A stretch of 64,000 bases of DNA from Parabacteroides sp. PH5-46 (lineage in GTDB: Bacteria > Bacteroidota > Bacteroidia > Bacteroidales > Tannerellaceae): positions 1 to 64,000 of the forward strand of contig NZ_JARXXA010000018.1 in assembly GCF_029892785.1 (NCBI RefSeq). The letters run 5' to 3'. The notes under the pieces were generated by a model. The model was not told the origin of the DNA and made no database searches. It saw nothing but the letters and a program-made list of their open reading frames with translations. Position 1 is the first letter of the stretch. Each line of letters opens with the position of its first letter. Shown in pieces: positions 16,431 to 25,300 of this stretch. A program made the translations under genes and the position numbers.

Positions 16431-17231
16431 ATGTTGGAAAGTAAACTTAGAATACTGATAATAGTATTTATAAGTTTTGGATCTATAAATATATATGCTT
16501 ATTTTGATAATGAAGAAAACTCGAAAGAATCAAAGGTGTTGATTGTAAGTGATATACCGCGTGAGCATGAACGGAGTCGTGTTTGTGTAAATAATTATCT
16601 GAATAAATCAAAAAGATCCAAACAAGAAAAACTATTAAGTGGAATATATAATTCTGCCGAAGATACTAGTGCGGACTATTATTTTATCCCCAAGGTTTTG
16701 GTAAAAACGAATTTGGTCTATCTGGCCGGATTGTTACCGGATTTTTCTCATTATACACCTATACCTAATCTGGAGGCTGAATGGTTTATTACTTCCTGCT
16801 GGTCGGTGACGGGGACAGGTGCTTATGCTAAATGGGGAACCGGGAAAGGACGTGAGTTTGGAATCTCTTCCTGGTCGATAGAGCCGCGCTTTTGGTTTGA
16901 AGGCTTCGATTTTATTGATGGTTTCTATACCGGTATCTATGGTATGGCAGGCGATTTTGATAAAAAAGGCTATGGCAATGATCCGATATACAATAACAGA
17001 ACCGGTGATTTCTGGGGAGGAGGTTTGTCACTTGGCGGACTAGTATTGTTTCACGAGAATTGGGGATTGGAAGTTGGTTTGAGAGTAGGAGTCCGTCGTA
17101 CGGAAACGGACTTGTATTGCGATCAGGAGCCCAATTATTATAAAGATCAAAGGTATACGAAGACGAATTTAAACCTGCAAGGTCTGAAAGTAGCCTTGGT
17201 GTACCGTTTTGGAATCAAAATAAATAAGTAG
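16431..17231 (+). CDS. DUF3575 outer-membrane beta-barrel protein of fimbrial locus
   Basis: A 266-residue protein with an N-terminal signal (ILIIVFISFGSINIYAY) and a C-terminal membrane beta-barrel with alternating aromatic strands (YFIPKVLVKTNLVYLAG onward) ending in VALVYRFGIK. This is the DUF3575 type commonly encoded at the start of Bacteroidales fimbrial loci, probably helping anchor or assemble the pilus in the outer membrane. The ATG at 16431 is preferred over the TTG just before it. It is 2 bp from the FimB-like gene. The exact role is not established. Confidence 0.8.
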   Translation: MLESKLRILIIVFISFGSINIYAYFDNEENSKESKVLIVSDIPREHERSRVCVNNYLNKSKRSKQEKLLSGIYNSAEDTSADYYFIPKVLVKTNLVYLAGLLPDFSHYTPIPNLEAEWFITSCWSVTGTGAYAKWGTGKGREFGISSWSIEPRFWFEGFDFIDGFYTGIYGMAGDFDKKGYGNDPIYNNRTGDFWGGGLSLGGLVLFHENWGLEVGLRVGVRRTETDLYCDQEPNYYKDQRYTKTNLNLQGLKVALVYRFGIKINK

Positions 17232-17233
17232 CT

Positions 17234-18109
17234 ATGAGGAATATATCTATAATATACATATTTATATTACTTATAGGTTGCCTCACTACCTCCTGTACGC
17301 GGCGAAGTCTGTTGGATGAACAACATTCGCATAGCGGTGATGCCTTATTAAAGATTAAGTTGAACTGGAAAGGCTCTTCCAAGCCACAATCTATGGACTT
17401 TTACTTTTATAATCAAAAAGGAGGTGATCCTATCTATCGTGAAGGAACAGTTAATGGCTACGAAGGCTATTTACCTGCAGCCACTTATGATGTGGTGATC
17501 TGTAATCCGGATGTGGTAGGAGTAGACATCAAAGACTATCAAGGCTATGAGGTAGATCTTGTAGAAGCAAATACAGATGCAGAGGATGAATCGTGCATAG
17601 AACATGTTGATAACATATACGGCGCCGGGCTGAAAGGAGTGGTGCTTCCAGCGGATTCGACAGTAGAAAAAACAGCCTATCCCGAGAATCTGGTTAAGAA
17701 GCTAACTGTCATATTAAGAGCAGAAACACGGAAAAAAGTAGAACACATGCAAGTGAATCTTTCAGGTGCCGTACTGCGCAAACGTATTGTAGACCTGGTA
17801 ATGAGTGACGAAACATCGAACATAAAAAGCGATGCCATATATGATGACAGGGAAGATTCCTTCAAAACCGGAATCTCCACTTTAGGATTCAGAGGAAAAT
17901 GTCCTTTTAATGTCCATCTGATGTATGATGATAACGAAACGGTAAGCTGCTTACCGTTAGACCTTACTGAAGTACTGGTATTATTCCCCGAAGAAGAAAA
18001 AACTCTGGAATACACCTTATTCTTACCAGACAGTGATGAAGAAATAAAGATGACCATTCGTGTACACCAATGGACTCCGGGAGGAGGTGGAGAGATCATT
18101 GTCCAATAA
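17234..18109 (+). CDS. FimB/Mfa2-like fimbrial anchor lipoprotein
   Basis: A 291-residue lipoprotein. The signal peptide ends in a lipobox-like LTTSC at about residue 21, and the mature part shows the beta-sandwich pattern of the Mfa2/FimB anchor family (LLKIKLNWKG, then MDFYFYNQKGGDPIYREG and YLPAATYDVVICNPD). In related pili this subunit caps the base, stays in the outer membrane and limits fibre length. It follows the DUF3575 gene and precedes the fimbrillins, the normal operon order. The assignment is by context and pattern. Confidence 0.78.
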   Translation: MRNISIIYIFILLIGCLTTSCTRRSLLDEQHSHSGDALLKIKLNWKGSSKPQSMDFYFYNQKGGDPIYREGTVNGYEGYLPAATYDVVICNPDVVGVDIKDYQGYEVDLVEANTDAEDESCIEHVDNIYGAGLKGVVLPADSTVEKTAYPENLVKKLTVILRAETRKKVEHMQVNLSGAVLRKRIVDLVMSDETSNIKSDAIYDDREDSFKTGISTLGFRGKCPFNVHLMYDDNETVSCLPLDLTEVLVLFPEEEKTLEYTLFLPDSDEEIKMTIRVHQWTPGGGGEIIVQ

Positions 18110-18165
18110 TACTATAAAAAAATTCTATTTTAAGTATAACTAATACTAATTAAATTATTAAGAAC

Positions 18166-19092
18166 ATGAAAAAGTATTTATTAAGCCTTTCAACAGTAGC
18201 ACTGTTAGCAGCCATGAGCAGCTGCTCAAACGAAGAAGTAATCGGTAAAGGAGAACCGAAAGTAATTGATGATGCGTTAATTTCATTTTCCAAACCAGTT
18301 GTGACTATTTCACAAAATGAAGAATCAAAGAGTGCAATTGAAGATGCAACTCTTCCGACAGGGGGGACATTGGGGATATATGCTTATAAAGGAACAGCAC
18401 CTTATTTTACAGCTGTATATACACCGGGAGACTATACGGCTCTTATGGAGAGTGGTTATATGTGGCCAGGAAGTGAAACGGTTAATTTTTATGCGTATTT
18501 TTATAAAGGTACGGGGGTTTCAGTGACTAATTATGAAACGATACCTTATACATTGAATAGTACATGGAATGATCAGGTAGATTTGCTATATGCGCAAAAA
18601 TCCCAAGCTAAAACGGAGTCAACACCGGGTACAGTAGACCCTGTGCCCTTGGTTTTCAATCATGCTATGGCTTGGATACGTTTTAATATCAAATCATCAA
18701 CAAATGCAGGAGTTGAGTTGAATTCAGTTAGTTTTTTGACAAAAACAAAAGCTGCTTTTTCATTGCTGGCTGGTGCTTTTGGAACTGCTTCAGATGAGGC
18801 GACATTAACATTGAATGACGCAGTTCCTGTAACACCGGATGCCACAGGAGGTGTATCGACAGCATGTGTAAATTCATTACTGATACCGACTACGTGGACA
18901 GACAAAGACATAACTGTAACAATTAATGGTGCTGTATTTGCGCCAGTTAAGATAAGTGAAACGTTTGCACCAGGTCTTGTATATACATATACAATTGATT
19001 ATAGCGGAAAAGAAATTCAATTCTCAGCTGATCCTGAGATTACGGAATGGAACAAAACAGCTGTAGGCGCAGTGGATGTTCCTGTAGAATAA
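18166..19092 (+). CDS. Fimbrillin-family major pilin candidate
   Basis: A 308-residue lipoprotein with lipobox AAMSSC (Cys at about 20). It has the fimbrillin-A associated pattern: GGTLGIYAYKGTAPYFTAVY, then YMWPGSETVNFYAYFYKG, then LVFNHAMAWIRFNIKS, ending ITEWNKTAVGAVDVPVE. The tail matches the strand that Bacteroidales pilins donate between subunits after gingipain-like processing. It is the first of three fimbrillins and is followed by a strong hairpin, which would favour its mRNA over the later genes. This fits a major stalk subunit. Confidence 0.82.
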   Translation: MKKYLLSLSTVALLAAMSSCSNEEVIGKGEPKVIDDALISFSKPVVTISQNEESKSAIEDATLPTGGTLGIYAYKGTAPYFTAVYTPGDYTALMESGYMWPGSETVNFYAYFYKGTGVSVTNYETIPYTLNSTWNDQVDLLYAQKSQAKTESTPGTVDPVPLVFNHAMAWIRFNIKSSTNAGVELNSVSFLTKTKAAFSLLAGAFGTASDEATLTLNDAVPVTPDATGGVSTACVNSLLIPTTWTDKDITVTINGAVFAPVKISETFAPGLVYTYTIDYSGKEIQFSADPEITEWNKTAVGAVDVPVE

Positions 19093-19118
19093 TAGTAAGA
19101 AGTAAATAATTTTATAAA

Positions 19119-19160
19119 GGATTGTATCAAAGGTCTAACAACAGATTTTTGATACAATCC
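19119..19160 (+). terminator. Intra-operon 13-bp hairpin after first fimbrillin
   Basis: A perfect 13-bp stem (GGATTGTATCAAA and TTTGATACAATCC, loop 16 nt) lies between the first and second fimbrillin genes. There is no T-run after it, so it may be a partial terminator or an mRNA 3' stabiliser that sets a high ratio of the first pilin to later subunits. Confidence 0.6.
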
Positions 19161-19177
19161 ACTTAAAATAGGAACTA

Positions 19178-20659
19178 ATGAAGAAGTTTGTATTCATATT
19201 ATTACTAATACCCTTATTGTTTGCTTGTGAGAAAGAAGAAATTCTGTATCCAAAGGATAAGGAAATGGAAACAACTCCGTTACTTCTGGGACCTGTAACT
19301 TATTCCAATCCGGAAATTTCCGAAATGCTAAGTTCTATAGGCCTTTATGCGTATGATGTGAATGCTTCTGATATAGTCTACGATCATACAGAGTTTACTT
19401 ACTTAAATGAGTTGCTAAGACCTGCCAATCCCAATGATATAGAATATTGGAAATTTACAGAAACATTAGACGTATATGCTTATGCTCCTTATAATAGCTT
19501 AGTTATTCAGCAGACAACCAATTTTAATACAGCTGTTTTAGATATTTCTATTTTAGCCGAGCAAAGCTCAGGAACGAACTATAAAAACTGTGATTTGCTG
19601 TACGGTTCACAAGCCGGAGTTACTTATGCGAACTGGAATGGTGGAAGTAAGAATATTACTTTTTCTCATCGCCTGTCAAAGATAGATGTAAATCTGAAAG
19701 GAGATGGTATCCTATCCAATACCGAAATAAACAATGTTTCCGTAAAAATTGTAAACACATATACAAACGCCAATTGGGATCTTAAAACAGATGTTTTAGC
19801 TGTAAGCAATAATACAACAAAAGATATTACTCCCAATTTGACAACAACCAAGTCGGGATTTGTTAAAAGCATGCAGGCTATCATTTTGCCTCAAACAATG
19901 ACAGCTTCTACAGCCATATTGAAGATAACCCGTAATAGTCAAGACTATTTCTACAAACTGGAAGATAATTTTACATTTGAAGAAGGCAAAGCCTATGCTT
20001 TTGATATTACACTAACAAGTGATAATGAGATTATTTTTAATGTCAGTGAAACAGCATGGGTAAATAATAACCGGGCAGATACGAACGAAAAAATAAAATA
20101 TAAGGTAGGTGATTATTTCCCAATACCGGATGACCGAAGTTCTGCTGTAGGTGTTGTCTTTCAGGTTGCCAATGGAGGAACTACTGGTAAAGTTGTTTCA
20201 TTGGATCACAATTATTGGTCAACGAAAGTGCGATGGTGGGAGCCTGGTAGTGATGCGTGGGGTGAAGCTTTTGATAATTCGACGAATGGCTTGGTTAATC
20301 AAAATGCAGCAAAAAGTTGGGCTGGAAATAAGTTTAAGGAAAAACTTCCAGCTATGTGGTGGTGCTACAAATATGGTGAGGACATTGGGGAGCCGGATAT
20401 CTGGTACTTACCTGCTATCTATGAGTTAGAAACTCTACGAAATAATTATTATAATAATGTCAACAATATTAAGAATAGAGTTAGTATGTATACAGATGAT
20501 TATTATTACTCGTCAACAAAAGAAAAATATCCTTTAAGAACAAAGGTATTTTATCTTAAATTTGATAATGTAAATGCAGTAGAATCAGTGACGTATATTG
20601 CGATTGATCGCACAGATTATTACTATATCCGTGCTATCCGCTCATTCGATAATAGATAA
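19178..20659 (+). CDS. Fimbrillin with C-terminal lectin-like domain, tip candidate
   Basis: A 493-residue lipoprotein (lipobox PLLFAC, Cys at about 16). The first 295 residues are fimbrillin-like (IGLYAYDVNASD, TLDVYAYAPYNSL, ITFSHRLSKIDVNLKG). The last 200 form a separate domain rich in Trp and Tyr (KVGDYFPIPDD, WSTKVRWWEPGSDAWGEAF, DIWYLPAIYELETLRNNY, YYYIRAIRSF). The WYLPAIYEL and ending pattern resemble the Lcl/DUF1566 and FGE-like C-type-lectin folds found on pilus tips. It is therefore a likely tip adhesin. The ligand is unknown. Confidence 0.78.
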   Translation: MKKFVFILLLIPLLFACEKEEILYPKDKEMETTPLLLGPVTYSNPEISEMLSSIGLYAYDVNASDIVYDHTEFTYLNELLRPANPNDIEYWKFTETLDVYAYAPYNSLVIQQTTNFNTAVLDISILAEQSSGTNYKNCDLLYGSQAGVTYANWNGGSKNITFSHRLSKIDVNLKGDGILSNTEINNVSVKIVNTYTNANWDLKTDVLAVSNNTTKDITPNLTTTKSGFVKSMQAIILPQTMTASTAILKITRNSQDYFYKLEDNFTFEEGKAYAFDITLTSDNEIIFNVSETAWVNNNRADTNEKIKYKVGDYFPIPDDRSSAVGVVFQVANGGTTGKVVSLDHNYWSTKVRWWEPGSDAWGEAFDNSTNGLVNQNAAKSWAGNKFKEKLPAMWWCYKYGEDIGEPDIWYLPAIYELETLRNNYYNNVNNIKNRVSMYTDDYYYSSTKEKYPLRTKVFYLKFDNVNAVESVTYIAIDRTDYYYIRAIRSFDNR

Positions 20660-20670
20660 CTTTTGAGTTT

Positions 20671-21483
20671 ATGAATAAATATATATCACTCATTCTATTT
20701 TCTATCTTCTTCGTTGCTTGTAGCAATGAGAGTGATTTAGATATGAATATCTTGCCTGATGGAAAATATCCTATTACATTTTCGGCTGATAATTTAATCA
20801 TGCCTGTTAGTAAGTCGTTTGATGAAAATGGTATTGCGGGAGTATATATGCATGATATTGATGGTGTCACAATTCCTTTATCGGAAAATAGCAACAGGCA
20901 ATATGTTTATAGTAATAGCCAACTAAGGGCAGCTTTAGATGATTACAGGCGTTATTGGAGCAGAGCAGATCAGGAGGTACTTGTTACCGCATACTATCCA
21001 TATAATTCAACCATGTCTGGTTCTACGTTTGAAATTAACGATCTCTCTAATCAAGATTCGCCTACTAATTATGATAACTTTGATATTTTGCATGTTAGTA
21101 GCTCTGTTCGTTTTTCTGAGCGAAAGACAACGGTTTTAGCGTTTGATCATTTGATGAGCCGTATTGTTATAAACCTTACAGGCAGTAATCTTGCGAATGT
21201 AAATTCAGTAAGAATCGCGAATACATTTACCAAAGGAACAGTGAATATCACTACCGGGACAGTTTCCGGTGGAGCGAATAAAAAAAATATTATAGCTAAT
21301 AAATACCCTGATGATAGTAATACATACAGGGCTGTGGTAATTCCCGGTCAAACAATTACGGCTGGTATGGATTTGATCTATGTTACAACTGGCAAGAATC
21401 AAAAAACATACAAATGTACCCTTGCTTCTGATGTTACATTTGAACCCGGAAAACAGTATACCTTTACTCTTACAATTAACTAA
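20671..21483 (+). CDS. Fimbrillin-family minor pilin
   Basis: A 270-residue lipoprotein with a short signal and lipobox FFVAC (Cys about 16). It carries a fimbrillin N-terminal core (ILPDGKYPITFSADN, VLVTAYYPYNS, TVLAFDHLMSRIVINL) and ends in VTFEPGKQYTFTLTIN. It resembles the N-terminal half of the preceding gene but lacks the lectin-like extension. It is the last gene of the pilus operon, 11 bp after the previous stop, so it is probably a minor or adaptor subunit. Confidence 0.78.
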   Translation: MNKYISLILFSIFFVACSNESDLDMNILPDGKYPITFSADNLIMPVSKSFDENGIAGVYMHDIDGVTIPLSENSNRQYVYSNSQLRAALDDYRRYWSRADQEVLVTAYYPYNSTMSGSTFEINDLSNQDSPTNYDNFDILHVSSSVRFSERKTTVLAFDHLMSRIVINLTGSNLANVNSVRIANTFTKGTVNITTGTVSGGANKKNIIANKYPDDSNTYRAVVIPGQTITAGMDLIYVTTGKNQKTYKCTLASDVTFEPGKQYTFTLTIN

Positions 21484-22098
21484 AGGATATATCCGCCGGC
21501 TGTGTGCACAGGAACGAAAAAGAACGTATTTTCCTCTCCCCAAATTCTTTCTTTATTCATTTTGAGGTACAAAAAGGTACAAAATAAGCTCCCAAAAGAG
21601 GCTTTTTAGTGTCTTTGATGCCCGAAAATGCACATTTTTAGCTCATAGAGGTTCCTGTAGACGAAGTAGAATGCGTAAAAAGGTAGAAAATATGAAGGTG
21701 CTGGTAAAGCATCTGGATATCAAATAAATATTCTATTGTGTAAGCCCGTTTTCAGCGCCTCGAAAGGATAATGATGTGTACCCTTGTGTAGCCTTGTGTA
21801 CCTTTTCCTATATGAGGTATAAAAACATGTTCCTCGTTCCTCTAATGTAATTTATATAGTTTTGAGGAACGAAGAACATATTTTCTATATTATATATGAA
21901 AAAGGTGTGCAAGGGTACACAAGGGTACACGTAAAAAGTGCTCAACTTGCTAGTAAACAGCTTCCTGTGAAATTCCACTAACGTGCTATTTCCTTTCGTT
22001 TACGACCTATTTATGCGCACATATGACTTATGTTGTACGCACACACTATCCGTTTTCGCAGTAGCTAATCGTATCTGGCATGTATCGGATTAAATTTG
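21484..22098. other. Gene-free region between fimbrial and PKS operons
   Basis: No reading frame looks real. The region contains a weak hairpin with T-run near 21588-21612 that may end the fimbrial mRNA, and then a large imperfect inverted repeat (21776-21930). The rest is AT-rich with no recognised feature. Confidence 0.6.
21776..21930. repeat. Long imperfect inverted repeat, arms about 67 bp
   Basis: The left arm (21776-21842) and right arm (21864-21930) are near reverse complements around a 21-nt loop. The outer ends read GTGTACCCTTGTGTA and its complement, and the inner ends read TGTTCCTCGTTCCTC and GAGGAACGAAGAACA. Each arm carries 10-bp sub-repeats (cccttgtgta twice; aagggtacac twice). 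It would form a long hairpin in RNA or a cruciform in DNA. It encodes nothing visible. Confidence 0.75.
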
Positions 22099-22156
22099 TT
22101 TGTCCTAGAATGTTAGTTCTTATATTTGCATATATGCAAAGAATAGATTAGCTTTG
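22099..22156 (+). promoter_or_regulatory. Tandem promoters of PKS operon
   Basis: The first promoter is TTTG (22099-22102), 18 bp, TATATTTG (22121-22128). A second minus-7 box TAGCTTTG (22149-22156) stands 20 bp after the TTTG at 22125-22128, so one box could serve both as the minus-7 of the first promoter and the minus-33 of the second. The start codon of the first PKS gene is about 180 bp downstream. Confidence 0.6.
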
Positions 22157-22189
22157 TGCATATTTTTCTGTGAAAACTGAATATGCAAA
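22125..22189. promoter_or_regulatory. Operator-like palindromes over PKS promoter
   Basis: TTTGCATATATGCAAA (22125-22140) is a perfect 16-bp palindrome overlapping the first minus-7 box. Its half-site returns as TTTG-TG-CATATT (22153-22164) and AATATGCAAA (22180-22189), forming a second inverted pair. The layout is typical of a repressor site, but no cognate regulator gene is adjacent. Confidence 0.5.
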
Positions 22190-22248
22190 GCAAATTGATT
22201 TAAATTATTATATAATATGGTGTAGTATTTATAGATATGAGTATATGC

Positions 22249-22299
22249 GGATCATCTTGTAAGACTAACTACATGATAATGATCTTTGAAGACTAACTA
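22249..22299 (+). promoter_or_regulatory. Direct repeat in PKS mRNA leader
   Basis: AAGACTAACTA occurs at 22261-22271 and again at 22289-22299, each preceded by a GATC-containing segment. This lies 35-85 bp before the PKS start codon and might be a site for an RNA-binding or DNA-binding regulator. No function is known to me. Confidence 0.3.
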
Positions 22300-22333
22300 A
22301 AGAAAAGATAAGAACTTAATCCTATATAAAAGT

Positions 22334-25300
22334 ATGGAATCCTATACAAAAGATGTATTGGTTTTTTCACCTTTTTATATACCGGACGTAAAATTAGCCT
22401 TAAAAACCATTGAAGCAGGCGCGTTTCCGGTATTATACTTAAACCAATGTAAAGAGACATCCGAGAATGCCTTAAAAGAATTATCGGAAAAGACTGATGA
22501 GTCTTTCGGTGTTTATATTTCCCTTGGCTTAGAGGGTATAAAACTACCTAAAAATGTAACCAGAGTTATTTTACCTATCGGCAGCCGGATTTCGGTGGGT
22601 AAAGGTGTTGAAGTATTGTTCCAGGCATATTCGCCGGAAGATGTGTCGACATTAATTAGCCAAGGAGTATCTTCGATTATAATTAAAGGAAACGAAGCTG
22701 GCGGAAAAGTGGCGAATGAGTCTTCCTTCATTCTTTTCCAGAAAGTTGTCGATACATGCAAAAAGAAGAATGTAAAACTATATGTTCAGGGAGGGGTAGG
22801 AGTACATACATCTGCCGCTTTTTTAGCATTAGGGGCTCAGGGGGTTGTACTTGATTCGCAGGTTGCGACTTTCCCTGAATGTAGCGCTCCTATGGAGCTT
22901 AAGAATATTTGCAAGAAGCTGAATGGAAACGAAACAGTTGTAATTGACGGTTTCAGGGTGCTACACAGGACAAACTCGCCCAAACTTCCCGAAAATCCTA
23001 AAGCGGAAGATTTATATCCGTTCCTTGGCGGGTATGATTTATCTGAAAATTATCTTCCCATGGGGCAGGATATTACGTTATCTGTCGATTATCTGAATCA
23101 ATATAAAAACCTAAAGAACCTGATATTTGCTATCCATGAGGCTGCTTACGGGCATCTTCGTCAGGCAAAATCATTGACTATTATTGGCGAGAACAGCGAA
23201 TTTGCGAAAGATTTGGGTGTGAAATATCCTATTACCCAAGGACCGATGGCACGTATCAGCGATACGCCGGAATTTATCAGTAATGTTGCCGATGAAGGTG
23301 CTATGCCTTTTCTTGCCTTAAGCCTTATGACCGGAGAACCTTGCCGGAATCTACTGAAAGAAACGTCTGAACGGTTAAAAGACAGACCCTGGGGCGTTGG
23401 GATTTTAGGCTTTATTTCGCCTCAAATGTTGGAAGAGCAAACCGGATATATAATAGAAAGCAAACCCAAAGTTGTGCTCATTGCCGGAGGACGTCCGTCT
23501 TTAGCTGCTCCTTTTGAAAAAGAAGGAATTAAGGTGCTTTTGCATGTGCCTTCGGTAAGCCTGTTGGATATGTTCTTGAAAGAAGGTGCCAAGCATTTTA
23601 TATTCGAAGGCCGTGAAAGTGGGGGGCATGTAGGGCCCATCATGAGTTTGGTGCTTTGGGAGAAACAGATAAACCGTTTGTTGAAAGAAGACAATCAATC
23701 TCTTATCAGTGTGTTATTCGCCGGAGGAATCCATGATAGCCTGTCGTCTGCGTTTGTAGGCATTATGGCAGCAACATTAGCGGCTAAAGGAGTAAAAGTA
23801 GGCGTTCAGATGGGTACCTCTTATCTCTATACAAAAGAAGCAGTTAAATCCGGCGCTATCCAAAGCGAATACCAGAAGCAAATCATCGAAAAAAATGAAA
23901 CCATTCTGTTGGAAGCAGCTTTAGGGCAAGAAACCCGTGCTGTGGAAACACCCTTTACTGAGTTTTTCCAAAAAGAAAAACAAAAGATGCTTGATGGAGG
24001 TATGGACGCCAAGGAAGCCTGGATGAAGCTGGAAGAGCTGAATCTGGGACGTTCACGCATTGCTGCCAAAGGAATGGAACGGAAGAACGGAAAACTGGTA
24101 AAACTATCCAATGAGGAGCAAATAGAAAAAGGACTATATATGACCGGAGCAGTCACAAGCCTGCTTCACAAGCCGCTCACAATGAAAACGCTTCATAAAC
24201 GTGTGGCGGTTGACAACAACGAATTGATCCGTCAACTGAAAGATATTGAAATCCCTGATTATGCAGCAGACCCTATGGATATTGCCATCGTAGGTATGGA
24301 ATGTATATTCCCGGATGCGAAAAATAAAGACGAATACTGGAAGAATCTTTTCATTGGTAAAGATACAATAACGGAAGTTCCCGATACTCGTTGGAATAAA
24401 GAGGTATTCTATAAACCGGATGTCAGGGATACCGACTATTCTACTTCCAAGTGGGGAGGCTTTATTCCTACCATTGATTTTGACCCGGTAGAGTTTGGTA
24501 TTACTCCGCAATCGTTATCTTCGATAGAACCCGTTCAGTTATTGAGTCTTTATGTAGCCAAACGCGCATTAGAAGACGCCGGGTATTCCGATTTATCAGC
24601 CGTTGATTTAGATAATACTTCTGTTTTCTTCGGAGCAGAGGGCGCTACAGACCTGGCCTATACCTATATGATACGCTCGGGGCTTATGCAACTGTTTGGA
24701 AAGCTACCCGACGAAGTAGACGAAGCCATGCCTAAACTGACGGAAGATTCCTTCCCCGGGGTATTATCTAATGTCATTGCCGGGCGTATAGCTAACAGAC
24801 TGAATCTGGGAGGACGTAACTATACAGTCGATGCAGCTTGTGCTTCATCATTGGCAGCAATGGATGTCGCCTGTCAAGAACTTGTATCTAATCGTTCCGA
24901 TATGGTGATAGCCGGAGGTGCTGACTTCCATAATGGAATCAACGATTACCTGATGTTCTCCTCTACATATGCTTTATCGAAAAAAGGAAAACCCGCTTCT
25001 TTCTCAAATGAAGCCGATGGCATTGTATTAGGTGAAGGTATCGGAGTAGTTGTATTAAAAAGACTCAAGGATGCCAAACGAGACGGTAATAAAATATATG
25101 CTGTAATCAAAGCGATTGAAGGTAGCAGCGACGGAAGAAGCCTTGGACTGACGGCTCCGAACCGTAAAGGACAAATCAATGCCTTGGCAAGAACGTACCG
25201 TCGTGCCGGTATATTACCCTCTCAGGTTGGCTTTGTAGAAGCTCATGGTACCGGAACTGTAGTGGGAGATAAAACGGAACTCTCTGCTCTTACCGATATA

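Noticed and set aside
21588-21612. Terminator of the fimbrial operon (AAGCTCCCAAAAGAGGCTTTTTA)
   Set aside because: The stem is short with a mismatch. It is possible but too weak to list as a separate feature.
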